A DNA stretch of 64,000 nt from Proliferodiscus dingleyae (lineage: Eukaryota > Ascomycota > Leotiomycetes > Helotiales > Lachnaceae), in NCBI GenBank assembly GCA_003988795.1, contig QYAK01000009.1:372001-436000 (forward strand), written 5' to 3'. Shown here piece by piece: positions 1-10,450 of this stretch; positions within the stretch are counted from its first letter, which is position 1; each line of letters opens with the position of its first letter. The notes under the pieces were generated by a model. The model saw nothing but the letters and a program-made list of their open reading frames with translations, did not search any database and had not been told where the DNA came from. Position numbers and translations under genes: made by a program.

Positions 1-432
1 AAACATCATGGTTAATTCCTGTGGATATGTTGTGGTAGAGTGAAAGTGACATCATTCGAATTGCGATGTTTATATACCCACAAACAATGGAGGTGGCTAT
101 CACTACTCAGCGCTAGATGAGATCATCGGAACTTTTACAAGGTAAGTAGGTATCCTCCACTGTGGATAAGCTGTGACTATGATCGTCACTAGGCTGGCCC
201 CCTAAAAGGACTCGCCGCACTGCCTCACTTTAGCGTCTTCACCGCTTTGTTAAGCTTATTGCGCCCAAAAAGTTATGCCAAGATTTATTCGAAGAGACTT
301 CAGATCTGGCTTCATTGACTAACTATCAACGTACAATCTGGTATATTTCACGTTTTCAAGATTTTAATCTGACCAACTGTTCTTTGGTCTGTAATTCTAA
401 AAATCGGTACTCTTGGGAAATTTACAGAAAAA
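1..432. other. 5' flank of the zinc-cluster-like gene
   Basis: No gene is recognised here. The stretch is moderately AT-rich and presumably contains the promoter and 5' leader of the gene starting at 433. Confidence 0.4.
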
Positions 433-2298
433 ATGCAAAGAGTGGGGGGAAATGCCGAAAATCTGCTGCCTCATGAGTTGCTCCTGGTCGATCAGGAGAT
501 TGACGGAAGAGCATTCGATGTCACCGGCGATATCAATCAGTGGGATCATGATCTCCATGCGACAGATGCACACTGCTATGAGGAAGAGAGAGAGCAGTAC
601 ACTGCAACCGGAAGATCATTGGCCGCTCATCGTGTGACCACCAACAATATCCCGTACTTCCCATATTACGTTGATCAAAGCCACCAAGAGTTTATATCTG
701 GACCGGTGATACCAGTTCTACAACATCAGTATCCACCATTGCAGGTCAATCCCGAGCCATCTCTCTCTAACTATCAGACCATTAATTCCCAATCGTTCGA
801 AGGACAAGTTGTGCCTGCGTCGCACCAGCAATTTTACAATTCGTCTGATAAAATGCTGCACCACAGTGACGTTGCATGGTAAGGAACAACGTTTTTCAGG
901 ATATCTCTATTACTGATGCTATTTCTAAGGAGCTCGTCATTCAGCCTTCCTCATCAAGCGGCAATGATTGACGCTTCAGGCCAATTCCGGAATGAAAAAG
1001 ATTCTTACATCAACGCGTATACTGGTATCCCAAGATCTTCTGCGATGCTGAACTCTACACCTGCGTCAAAGCTGGCCAAGAAATCAAGAGTAGTTCGAAG
1101 ATCTGGACCACTTGACCGGCGAGCGAGGAATAAGACTGCAGAGGTCCGAGACCTGGGTTCGTGTTGGCGTTGTCGGAAATACAAGAAACCAGTAAGCGAT
1201 CCATATTTCTGCCATCGACTCTTGCTTACGAAACTTCAGTGCGACCAACAAGAGATTTGTAGTTCCTGCCAAGTTCCTGGGTTTCGTATATGGCCATCCG
1301 ATCTGGGATGTCGCAGAGAGCGACTCGAGTCGCTCGTTTTGTTCCTTCTCCCAGGTCAGCGTCTCCCAATGATTCTTATGCACCGTCACTAAGATCAAAA
1401 GCCCACATGGAAACAACGTTATACTCCCTGCCAAGGAACTGGTCAAAGAGCAGAACCTGGAGGATCTTAAGGAATAGGCCGTCTCTGTGCCCTCCTGGTT
1501 TACCTGGAAGCGATGCTCATAGTCTTCTAGCGATATCCCGGCAGGAAGCGCAATCCATCTTGATATTCGATAACGACTATATTGAATTGTCTTTAGTTAT
1601 AGAACGATATCTCAACGCTACCGCGAATCCTGTAGGTGGATCAAGTGCCAGAAGTATCTACCGCTGTACTAACACCTTCGTAGGCTAGAGCTGTTAAGCT
1701 TAGTTGCTCACTGCTGATTGCGACTTGTAGACTTTATCATTGTTTTGTTGTTACGGCTGCAGGACCTTCGAAGAGATTCGACAGCGAGGAGATAGCAAAG
1801 CGCGTCAGCGCAGTACGCACTGCTCTTCGGCAAACATTTGTACTTACTCAACAGCTCTGTTTGTCCACGAAACGGACAAATTGGGTTCCGGCCTTGCTCA
1901 GTACCTGTGTCTCCGCTTTGACTGCCATTATCTTCATTGATCTAGCGATAGCTATTCCATCTCCAGTGCGCGAAATGATTTACGGAGACTTTCATGGAAC
2001 TGTAGACGAGATGAGGTCGAAGGGATACGGCCTCCTGGTCGATCTTCTACGAGCATCGACTAATGGAGTGAACCCCATGACACAGCGATATTGGGCCCCC
2101 GACTGGGGAGGCCGCGAAGATCGAGAGATTTTGCTTGGAGCAGATCCAGCTGCTTTGGAAACTCTGGTAGCTCTGAGACAGTGGCATGATGAACGCAAAA
2201 CTCTCTTTGAGGAGGGCAAAACGATGTTTGCGAGCGGTGCACAAAGAGTTGCGCGCACGCCTGCAATGGCTGGGCTTTACAAAATGTTTGACTTCTGA
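433..2298 (+). CDS. Fungal zinc-cluster-like putative transcription regulator, 3' half unresolved
   Basis: The first three exons are clear: 433-878, 930-1191 and 1240 onward, with introns of 51 and 48 bp joined in phase. They encode a polar N-terminus, a basic stretch (KLAKKSRVVRRSG) and a cysteine module with the spacing CWRCRKYKKPC...CSSC...GC, which is the variant zinc-cluster pattern of many uncharacterised fungal regulators. A last exon beginning near 1763 reads openly to the stop at 2298 and ends in an Ala/Met-rich helix-like tail. Between about 1345 and 1760 no frame stays open without extra introns. One frame (NNVILPAKELVKEQNLEDLK) looks protein-like but runs into TAG, so the gene may be decaying or may contain several small introns. 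The product would be nuclear; its targets are unknown. Confidence 0.5.
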
Positions 2299-3797
2299 GG
2301 GTGTCAGCTCAGTCCTTAGCTTCAGTAGTCATGCATGCGTCTAGAGCCCACAGATTAACCATGAACCCCACGAGTATTCTAGCATGAAAACAGTAGTATT
2401 TAACTTTCAGTGGGGAGAATCTATCGTGCCTATTCAACATTTTTGTGCCAATCATGCTTTTCTGGCTGACGAAATGTCTCAGGATGAAGAAAGATGATTT
2501 AGAAGGATTACAGCACTGCGGTCGTTCTCCTATCATTATGCTGTACGGCTGACTGATAGTGCGACATTCGAGAGCATTCAGGTGCTTGCAGAGGTCTCGG
2601 GTTTCTAGCCAAAAAAACTCCTTTAATTTACCCCCAATACGTTATCGCCCGGGCATACATTCCCATCATGGGAGTAGCGCTTACAGCATATCCCTTCTGC
2701 ATCTTTGGCACCGTTACTCCTGGTCCCATGTGGCGTTGGGTACCTGCAGGAATCGACATCGATTCAACGCCGTCACTTTCTCAACGGGGGAGAAAGCTTA
2801 TCTCAACCTAGTGAAGTTATTTTCAGGGGAATCGCGGCTGGCCATTCGGGTACCCGGATCGCCACTGGGATTAAGCGGCGTCACCGCTTGTAGCGTTCTT
2901 GCCACATAGAGGCTATCGTTTTCGCACCAACGCGAAGACATCCTTGTCAGCAGCTCTCAGCCCTATCAAACATCATCAGCGGTTGCTACGCCGTACTCCT
3001 CCACTCTAGACTTTGAAGGACGGCTCAAAGCGGTTTCTCATTCAGCTAAAGTGGACATTAGGCATCCACTATAGCTTCTACAGCTAATTTGCCAGAGGTG
3101 CATATCCGTTGCTCAAATTGCTGCAGCTCAGAACCAATTGTACGTAGCTCGTATGACTCGTGTAGATGAACAGCTACATGGGCTTAATTGATCCGTAGGA
3201 CTTGTTCGGTCTTTTACACTTTTATGATTGGCACGGAATTTTGCTTGCGATGGACGGTGACTCCGCCACTATAACTAAGCCCACGATCCCAAAGCGAAGT
3301 CTAAACCATTCAGAACACGCTGGGGATCGAGCAAGTCAGGTATTGCGTGTCTCCCAACCTAAATTAGCCCTTCTATAGCTGAGGAAATGCTTATTCTTCC
3401 CTTCAAGATCTTGTATGTCCATTGCGAAATCTATCATAGCTTGCTCACCAATGGTAGGCCATTGCTTCCTCTCACTATTACCTTAGTCTAGATATTGGTC
3501 ATTGCTCGTCACTTGCATGGTCACAAATAAAATGTACTGACGACTAATGTCTTCCCTATCTACCTATATCATTATCCATAGATGAGAAAATAAAGAGATG
3601 AAATCCGAGCAAAGTCTTTGCGTCGGCAAAAGTCTTCCTGGATCACAAAAATGGCCACTTCACCACATATACGCTCAATAATACAAAATAAATGAAAAGA
3701 ATCTGAATAAATTCGGAATTTCCCACCACATCACACGGCAGGGCGATTTGTAGACTACATATTATTCTTAACAGTCTTATAATCCTAAGCAAACCCA
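2299..3797. other. Intergenic region without recognised gene
   Basis: Only short overlapping frames occur on both strands and none resembles a known family. The stretch lies between the 3' ends of the zinc-cluster-like gene and the CCG-6-like gene, so it mainly holds two terminator regions. Confidence 0.4.
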
Positions 3798-4556
3798 TCA
3801 AAGAAGGGCTAATGTCCCCAGAATTAAGTAAGCCAATCTGGCGAAGATGGGCTGTGTACTCTCCGCAGCACCGGTGTATTGTTGAACGCTCTGGGTTGCT
3901 GACGATGAGCCAGGTGAAGTCGCAGTCTGTACTGTAGTATTTGATGCTGTGTTCAGGGAGATACCTGGAAGTAGCGAAGTAACGGTACAAGGGCAATTCG
4001 TGATCGTGAGGCTAGTTGGGACGGATACCGTATATGTCGCACCATTTGTGACGATGGTCATCGGTACTGGGCAATATGTTGTCAAAGCAGATACTGTGTA
4101 GGTTGTGTAGGATGTGTAGGATGCTATTGGCGAGGTAGCAACAGGTGTAGAAATTGGAACCGAAACAGAAGAAGTCAAAGTGCAGGGGCATTTCGTTATA
4201 GTGAGTGTCGTAGGAGCGGTCACAGTATATGTTTGACTGTTGACTGTGAAAGTTGTTGGAGCAGGGCAGTACGTTGTGAAGGAGGACACCGTATAAGTTG
4301 TGACGACAACAGAAGGCGTTGGAGTCGGAGTTGTATTAGTGCAGGTGGCTCCAGATGTGCAACTGGTGATAGTGGCGACAACAGTCGAAGTAACATTTGA
4401 CCGAGAGGTTGGCGAAGCAGTGCAAGATTCGCCAGCTGTGCAAGTCGTAATTGTTGTATACTGAGTCACAGTAACGGGGTCTGAATTGGTTGAAATCGCT
4501 GAGATAGACAAGATCAAAGCTCCCAGAAGGAACAACGATTTAGGGACAAACAACAT
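3798..4556 (-). CDS. GPI-anchored Ser/Thr-rich cell wall protein, CCG-6-like
   Basis: A 252-residue secreted wall protein. It opens with a hydrophobic signal peptide (MLFVPKSLFLLGALILSIS). The body is Ser/Thr-rich and presumably heavily O-glycosylated. It carries two copies of a module of about 40 residues: TTYCPxPxT, then TYTVxxPTxLTITxCPCTxTS, around residues 95-135 and 155-195. This module is characteristic of the clock-controlled gene 6 (ccg-6) family of Neurospora and relatives. The C-terminus has a small-residue site (GAAES) followed by a short hydrophobic tail ending LAYLILGTLALL, as expected for GPI attachment. It has a single exon. The family is structural or surface-associated, with no enzymatic role known. 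The start was chosen at the ATG giving the signal peptide. Confidence 0.8.
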   Translation of the reverse strand: MLFVPKSLFLLGALILSISAISTNSDPVTVTQYTTITTCTAGESCTASPTSRSNVTSTVVATITSCTSGATCTNTTPTPTPSVVVTTYTVSSFTTYCPAPTTFTVNSQTYTVTAPTTLTITKCPCTLTSSVSVPISTPVATSPIASYTSYTTYTVSALTTYCPVPMTIVTNGATYTVSVPTSLTITNCPCTVTSLLPGISLNTASNTTVQTATSPGSSSATQSVQQYTGAAESTQPIFARLAYLILGTLALL

Positions 4557-5451
4557 CTTGAAAACGATCGTAACGAGTGAGATTTGAAGTTGGGAAGTGA
4601 AAGAGGCTCAAACAGCGCGAAACATGAACCTTTGTACTCTAATGATACCACCAAAACTAGTTCATCCTTGTTATTGGTATGTGCGGATGTAATAACCGCA
4701 TTTCATTGCCGCATCCCTTTCCAACTCGCATGCTACGCGCCTGATTCTACTTGATAATCTCTCGAGCGGTGAAAAAACTGTCTTACGGCGAGTAGCGTTA
4801 CGACCGCTTAGATCTAGTTTGTATCGCGCTAGCATCTTGTACCTTCGTACTCGGTCATGAATGAATTTGAAGAAAGTACGCCCCCCAGCATTCTTTGTGA
4901 TTTGCCACCAATCATCAAGATATATCGAGTTTCTCATCGTCATGTCATGTACTTGTCAGTGACGAGTATATAGGATACGAGTTATGATGAAATACTGCGG
5001 AATGTCATAGAAGCGAACTTCTACCACAAGATAATTGAGATAGTTGATTTCAGAATCAACCTCAGGAGAAGGCCTTGGCCAATATAGCGTAGCTGATGTT
5101 GGATTAGTGCGAACTATACTTAAGTCCGAACCCGACTCTTTCCTTCTCAGCGAAGCTATGAGCGGTCAGAGCACTGGGTGGCGACCAATCGAAGTCAGTA
5201 TACTGGTGTATAATCTTGTTGATACTACTTTGATGAGCGGTCACAGCGCTACTCATCAGTCTTCTATAGCATACCGTGTGCCGCGGAAGGGGGAACCACT
5301 GCGGTTACCAATCTTAAATTTATTTCAAAGACACATAAACAGAGAGTGAAAGCCCATTCACAATCTATTTTCTGCGACCAAAATATTCCACCGTCTCATC
5401 AACTACACTCGTTCAATATTTGCCTCAGTATTCGTTCCAATCTTTTTCATC
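4557..5451. other. Divergent promoter region of two secreted-protein genes
   Basis: This region lies between the CCG-6-like gene (minus) and the cysteine-module gene (plus). It contains one 90-codon minus-strand frame, listed separately. Otherwise only upstream regulatory sequence is expected. Confidence 0.4.
4671..4943 (-). CDS. Small basic hypothetical ORF (doubtful)
   Basis: A 90-codon frame rich in Arg, Lys, Tyr and Trp, with no signal peptide and no recognisable domain. It sits inside the divergent promoter region. Nothing beyond its openness supports it. It could be a small lineage-specific gene or chance. Confidence 0.2.
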   Translation of the reverse strand: MTMRNSIYLDDWWQITKNAGGRTFFKFIHDRVRRYKMLARYKLDLSGRNATRRKTVFSPLERLSSRIRRVACELERDAAMKCGYYIRTYQ

Positions 5452-6204
5452 ATGCACTTTTACAAGGCACTAATGCTCGCTGGTTTCGTACCTGTACTAG
5501 CTGGCGCTATCAATACTGTCACAATCCAAAGCACCGTATACTTCTGTCCATGTACATCATCTCTCTCAAGTCTGGCATCTTCATCCTCCACCAGCTCAGC
5601 TCTCTCGCCTAGCTCAACTTTGTCACAGTCTGCATCAGGAACATCCACTGTTTCGTCAGTGTCCTCAACAGCAACTAGCTGTATTGCACTCGGGGCAGAC
5701 TGCACCGGTCAAACTGTTAACTACGGCTGCTGTGGTTCTTCAGTTTGTGACTTCGGTTTGTTTCCACCCACTTGCATCGTGGACGACTCATCGTCCACCA
5801 CCGTCACTACCCCCAGTACGACAGCAACTCTTGCCTCGACATCCACGCAATCATCCTCTTCTGCTACCGCGACTAGCTGCATTCCTCTCGGTGGCGATTG
5901 TACCAGTCAAACAGTCACGTATGGCTGCTGCGGTGGTAGCACTGGCGCTGCGGTCTGCGACTTTGGATTATTCCCACCGACCTGCATCAGCGGTGACTCA
6001 TCTTCATCTTCATCTTCAGCTCCCACGAGTACTTCGATAACTGTAGACTCATTCACGTCGACGACATCTTCAGCGCCAACATCTACTGCCGCCGGATCTT
6101 GCATTCCGCTAAACGGCTCAAACGAGACTATGGACTACTACTGCTGCTCTGGTCTCACTTGTGACGTTGGCGGAGGCTCTACCTGCGTCTCTGACTCCAA
6201 TTAG
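5452..6204 (+). CDS. Secreted protein with three knottin-like cysteine modules
   Basis: A 250-residue protein with a signal peptide (MHFYKALMLAGFVPVLAGA). It has three cysteine modules separated by Ser/Thr-rich linkers. Module 1 (about residues 77-107) follows C-x6-C-x8-CC-x4-C-x8-C. Module 2 (about 143-177) has the same pattern with eight residues after CC. Modules 1 and 2 share the sequence CDFGLFPPTC. Module 3, near the C-terminus, keeps the first Cys, the CC pair and the last two, but the second Cys is replaced within SNETMD. The C...C...CC...C...C order is that of inhibitor-cystine-knot (knottin) folds; the fold assignment is inference. No GPI tail is evident, so the protein is probably released or wall-bound through its glycosylated linkers. 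It has a single exon. Its function is unknown; surface protein, enzyme inhibitor and effector-like roles are all possible. Confidence 0.75.
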   Translation: MHFYKALMLAGFVPVLAGAINTVTIQSTVYFCPCTSSLSSLASSSSTSSALSPSSTLSQSASGTSTVSSVSSTATSCIALGADCTGQTVNYGCCGSSVCDFGLFPPTCIVDDSSSTTVTTPSTTATLASTSTQSSSSATATSCIPLGGDCTSQTVTYGCCGGSTGAAVCDFGLFPPTCISGDSSSSSSSAPTSTSITVDSFTSTTSSAPTSTAAGSCIPLNGSNETMDYYCCSGLTCDVGGGSTCVSDSN

Positions 6205-7490
6205 ACTTGAATATCTGGAGATGAGGCTCGCTCACAAGCTATACGGTGATATTTGAAGTGGGGATAGAGATAATGTCAAACATTCTATGTGATAGATTGT
6301 ATTCATCTTTGTATAATTAACATCTATTACATGCCAAGCATCTGTGCAGGGAATTGATTGAAAGATTACGATATTTAGCTGTAGTGTTTTGAATACTACC
6401 TATATATGACCCGTCGTATTATCAGACATAGCGTCAAAGGGCCCTTCTAGATCTAGTAACGACTTGCCATGCCTGATATTTCCATTCGATAGACAGTGAT
6501 TATGGAACACTGTTGCAATTGCAAGTAATTCATCCCACTGTAGCACCCGAGATTATTCTAACGAGACCAGTCTCCATGAAATTTTTAGGAGCCCAAACAG
6601 CAGTCTAAAATGCCTACTCTAAGAACAAAACGCGTCGGCCGTCACAGTTGCATTACGTCACCTATCGAAACCCCCTCCAAACTGTAAGATAATATTTCGA
6701 AATATCTTAATAAAAATGATAATGAGAACAAAATGTATAATGTGATCCACTGTCGACCAGGCCGCCAACGTTGCACACTATTTTATACAATGGTGTTTGA
6801 CGGCATGGCAAAAACCACACAAATCTACAAGACCAATCAATATAATTTCTTCACATCATGATGAAACTGAGATATCCAGATCTAAGTATTCTACAAGGTT
6901 GGAAAACGAGAAGAACTCGTGTGATATTACGCGGTGAAGGATCTTATATTATCAATAAAGGAGGCTTTTGCGAATCAGGGGAGGGTAGCGATATCTGATC
7001 ACAATTTTCGCAATAACCGGATCAGGAATATTCGGGAGGGGCATATAATATGATTTATATCAAAATATAACAACATGTTGATAATTTCGTAGAATTTGAG
7101 CTATTTGAAGTCAGGGTACCTGTGGTTTGTCTCGTGACAAGATGTGTCTCTCGACATAGGGATAGCCGTTAATAGAACAAGGTAAATGCTCTTTTACGTT
7201 TTGCTCACTAACACGGCTCTTTAGTCTTCAACTTTTTGTAGAGAACGACAGTTCTAAGTAATCTACAATACTCGCTTGGGTACTTGTACCCTGTTGTAAT
7301 TTTCTACGCCCCGTCTAGCCATATAAGATAATCTACACGTGTATTATTCTACGTCCACCTCCCCTCGCTTAAGCTACTCGAGCTTCCCGGCCTTCTTCTC
7401 ACAAAAGATTAGATATTCTTGCATCTACACATTCGTCTCCTCCAAAAACTGAAGTTTGGGACAACTCCACAATTAATTAAAACAAGTGCA
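6205..7490. other. AT-rich intergenic region
   Basis: No coding potential was recognised. The sequence between about 6640 and 7340 is strikingly AT-rich, with short palindromes such as gataatatttcgaaatatctt, and may be an eroded repeat. The end nearest 7491 is the promoter of the lipocalin-like gene. Confidence 0.4.
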
Positions 7491-8138
7491 ATGCCTTTCT
7501 CCAGCTTCCAACCCCATGTCCCCTTTCTTCTTTCCTCCACTTCCTCTTCTTCTCAACCAGAGCAGCAGCAGCAACCGCCTTCCGCCCCGCGGGATCTCGC
7601 TGGCGCGACCTGGCACATGATTGCCAGTTCTAGCAGCATGTGGCAGGACCGCAAGCATTCACTGACCATCACGTACTCGACCCGGGCAGATGGCGGCGCT
7701 GCTCGCGAGTTCGACGACGTGACGACCTGGCAAGGTGATGGCTCATCCAGCCCGTCTTCTACAAATGGCGTCAGCTGGCCGTTGGCTGCTGCTGATTCAG
7801 GCTACGTGTATAAGTGGAGAGGTGCGGGTTGGTTGAGGATGATCACAACCAAGTGGGAGATTGTTGGACTGGGCGTGGTGTCTTCTATGTCTCACGCAGA
7901 GGGTGCGAACGAGACAGTTAAGATGGAGAGCAGGAGTGATGAGGACGACATTGTGGTATTAGTGACTTTCGTACAGAAGACGATCTTCTCGCCACAGGCT
8001 CTCTCGGTGTTCGTGCGGGGGAAACGGCCGGACGGTGTGAAGGAAGAGGATATTATCGCAAATGTCGCTGTTGCTCTGAGAGCATTGGATGTGGAGGCAC
8101 TTCGTGCTGAGGCTAATGGCCTGAAGATTATTCCATGA
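7491..8138 (+). CDS. Lipocalin-like fungal hypothetical protein
   Basis: A 215-residue single-exon protein. After a Ser/Gln/Pro-rich N-terminal region, the segment from about residue 40 begins with a GATWH...MW...HSLTITY pattern. Alternating beta-strand-like segments follow (YKWRGAGWLRMITTKWEIVGLG, then VVLVTFVQKTIFSPQALSVFVR), and it ends in a short helix. This resembles fungal proteins annotated as lipocalin-like or nitrobindin-like barrels, where a GxWH motif opens the barrel. No signal peptide is visible, so it is presumably cytosolic. The ligand and role are unknown. The ATG at 7491 was preferred because no upstream in-frame ATG exists. Confidence 0.6.
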   Translation: MPFSSFQPHVPFLLSSTSSSSQPEQQQQPPSAPRDLAGATWHMIASSSSMWQDRKHSLTITYSTRADGGAAREFDDVTTWQGDGSSSPSSTNGVSWPLAAADSGYVYKWRGAGWLRMITTKWEIVGLGVVSSMSHAEGANETVKMESRSDEDDIVVLVTFVQKTIFSPQALSVFVRGKRPDGVKEEDIIANVAVALRALDVEALRAEANGLKIIP

Positions 8139-8809
8139 CAGTCAAGCGACCTTGTTTGATTTGCTTCATGAGAACTTTCCTTTTTATCTACGCCAGTCTT
8201 AGACAGATTAGAGGCCTGTACGGAATTCATGTTATGCTTGTCTCCTCTGCTCACACAAGCCCTTCAGTAGAGGAATTGGACCAAGGACTGCTCACATGAG
8301 TATAGCAAAAGCTTAGATGCAAGCTACTTTCTTGGAGTTTGGATTGGAATTCAAAATCTAGAAACATGAGAAGTCCTTCCTTCCATATCGAGCGACCTCA
8401 GATTTCAAAAGTTCTAATTACATATGATTGAAACCCTCCTGTGGGATCTTCCCCTGGTGCAGTTATAGGCAAAATGAGACTGGATTTCTGCCATCCCATT
8501 GCAATCATACAGTATATGCCACTTTGGTAGTCCTGGCAATACTTGAGCACTATTTTGCTGTAAAACCATCAAGTTCCGAAACTGCGCTATTACTGTGAGA
8601 CGAGCGCTTCTTTGTTCAATCGTGGCAATGCATGTTAGTCGTTCGATATTTGCTATAGGGTTGAATGAGGAAGTAGTAGCTAGTAACTACAACTAGCTAC
8701 GACATGGGGAAAGTATTCAATCAAATCCGGTTTGGTACGCTACGTATTAAAAAACTGCTAAAATACAATTGTTTTGGCATACTTTCCAGTGACTATATAT
8801 AACAAATAT
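8139..8809. other. Intergenic, convergent 3' flanks
   Basis: This lies between the 3' ends of the lipocalin-like gene (plus) and the rhodopsin-domain gene (minus). Nothing else was recognised. Confidence 0.4.
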
Positions 8810-10450
8810 CTACGATCCTACAGGTCGCTCAATAACTAAGCCTTCAGTAGAGTTCTGGAACTGATGATTGCCGGATACGTAGGCGTGAGGTCCGTTGTGA
8901 GCTGTATTGAAGCGCTCGCCTGACTGCTGATCTGACGGGGGAGCATAATAGTACCGGACAAGATCCGAGGGCGGATGGGCAGCATCAGGCCCATAATGGA
9001 AGACTTCAGCTGGGTAGTCCGGCATCGTAGTGTCTCGAACTCCAGGGTAGTGAGCCTGCTGTGATACTTGGTCCGTTCGAGCAATCCCCGGAGAATTCGA
9101 CATCGCCGGCGCTGGTGCCGGCGATGTATTATATTCACCCTCGCTCCTCTCGGTTGATGCTACGCTCTTGATGACGACGCTGTTCAGCTCGTCAAACTCA
9201 TGGTTCTCCTTCTTTCCAGAGTCATTCTTTGTCCTTGGTCTGTTCGGGTCCGTGCTTCGACTCCTGAATGAAAGCTTCATGAAGCCTAATGCGCTGCTGC
9301 CGCTTCCGCTAGGAGTCGAGCGGAGTGACTTGACAATTGGCAGAGTCGAGACATAGACCCTGGTGAAGTTTACTACGCCAGGAGTACAGCTGACGATGAT
9401 TGCCACGTCGTTTTCGACGACGCTGCAGATGAGAAGAGATGTGTACTTCCATGTACCATCATTTGTGCCTATGGCTTCGACTCTGTAGACTAGTGATAGC
9501 ACACTGGCAATGACTCCCCTACAAGGCTTAATTTAGCAAGAATTCTTGTTTCCATTCCAAAGCAGGCAGCAGCAGCAGCACCTACACTGAGGCCGTAGTA
9601 AAGACCGCCAGGAGCTGAATCTTCCTCCTTATTGTAAGTTGGAGTCTCAGAATAAACGGAATCGGTAGTATAAAAATAAACAGGTCCAACAAGATGCCAA
9701 GGGCGGACTGTACAACTCCCCAGATCAGCTCCTTCTGAGGCCGTCCACTGAGCAGGACGCTGGCCCACGTTTCGCCGATGTGAGGAGCCGACAGGATTGC
9801 AGATAGGGGAATGCTGGTGAAGTAGATCAGGCCGGCGAAGAGGATCCCGAAACGGATAGCGATGCGCATCGGTTTTCGGACGTCGAAGATCTGCCAGTAG
9901 AGTAAGAAGATCGAGGCTTTGGAGAAGAAGAGGACGAATGTGAGGATGATTTGCTGTGAGAAGAGAATCTATCGAAGCTGTTAGTAAATAAGTCGTGAGG
10001 TGGGAGATTGATCTCCGATTTTGATATGTGGAGTTGGAACCTTGGTGTAAGTGCCATCGTACCAGCAAGCTCTTATATCCCATTGATGGCGCGCAAACTT
10101 GGTCTGAGCAAGCATGAGTCCGGTATGGGCGAGCGAAAAGATCAGCGCGATTACCACAAAGTCTATCGAGTGCGAGTTAGATCTTATAGTCTTGAAATTC
10201 TCCGTCTGCCTTCAAGATATTCAGAGACTTGAGAACTGGGATGTTTCTTACAATCGCTCCACCACATCTTTCGCCTATTGGCACATATTCTACAAGTTGT
10301 AAAAACTATAGCTCCAATGCTCATGATAACACATATGGAAACCAGTACTGGGACAAGAGTCTTTGGGTTTTCAAGGTTGCTTTTGGTACCCGCTGGCGGT
10401 ATGCCCGCGGGGAACAAGCACAGATCCAGGCCGGGGGGTATCTCAACCAT
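8810..10450 (-). CDS. Rhodopsin-domain integral membrane protein
   Basis: Four exons on the minus strand (10252-10450, 10041-10162, 9586-9953, 8810-9518) total 1398 nt and encode 465 residues. The product has several hydrophobic segments: LVPVLVSICVIMSIGAIVF, FVVIALIFSLAHTGLML, IILTFVLFFSKASIFLLYWQ, IRFGILFAGLIYF and GILLDLFIFILPIPFILRL. The LYWQIF, DLFIFILPIP and LLAVF motifs are typical of the large fungal family of seven-helix 'rhodopsin domain' (PTH11/SAT4-like) proteins. A long polar, Pro/Ser-rich cytoplasmic tail follows. Such proteins are often GPCR-like; the ligand and partner are unknown. All splice joins are in phase and the donors match GTAAGA/GTAGGT-type consensus, except GTTCCA at intron 2. 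Confidence 0.8.

Noticed and set aside
9168..9356. Plus-strand frame antisense to the rhodopsin-domain tail
   Set aside because: It overlaps a well-supported four-exon gene and has no independent evidence.
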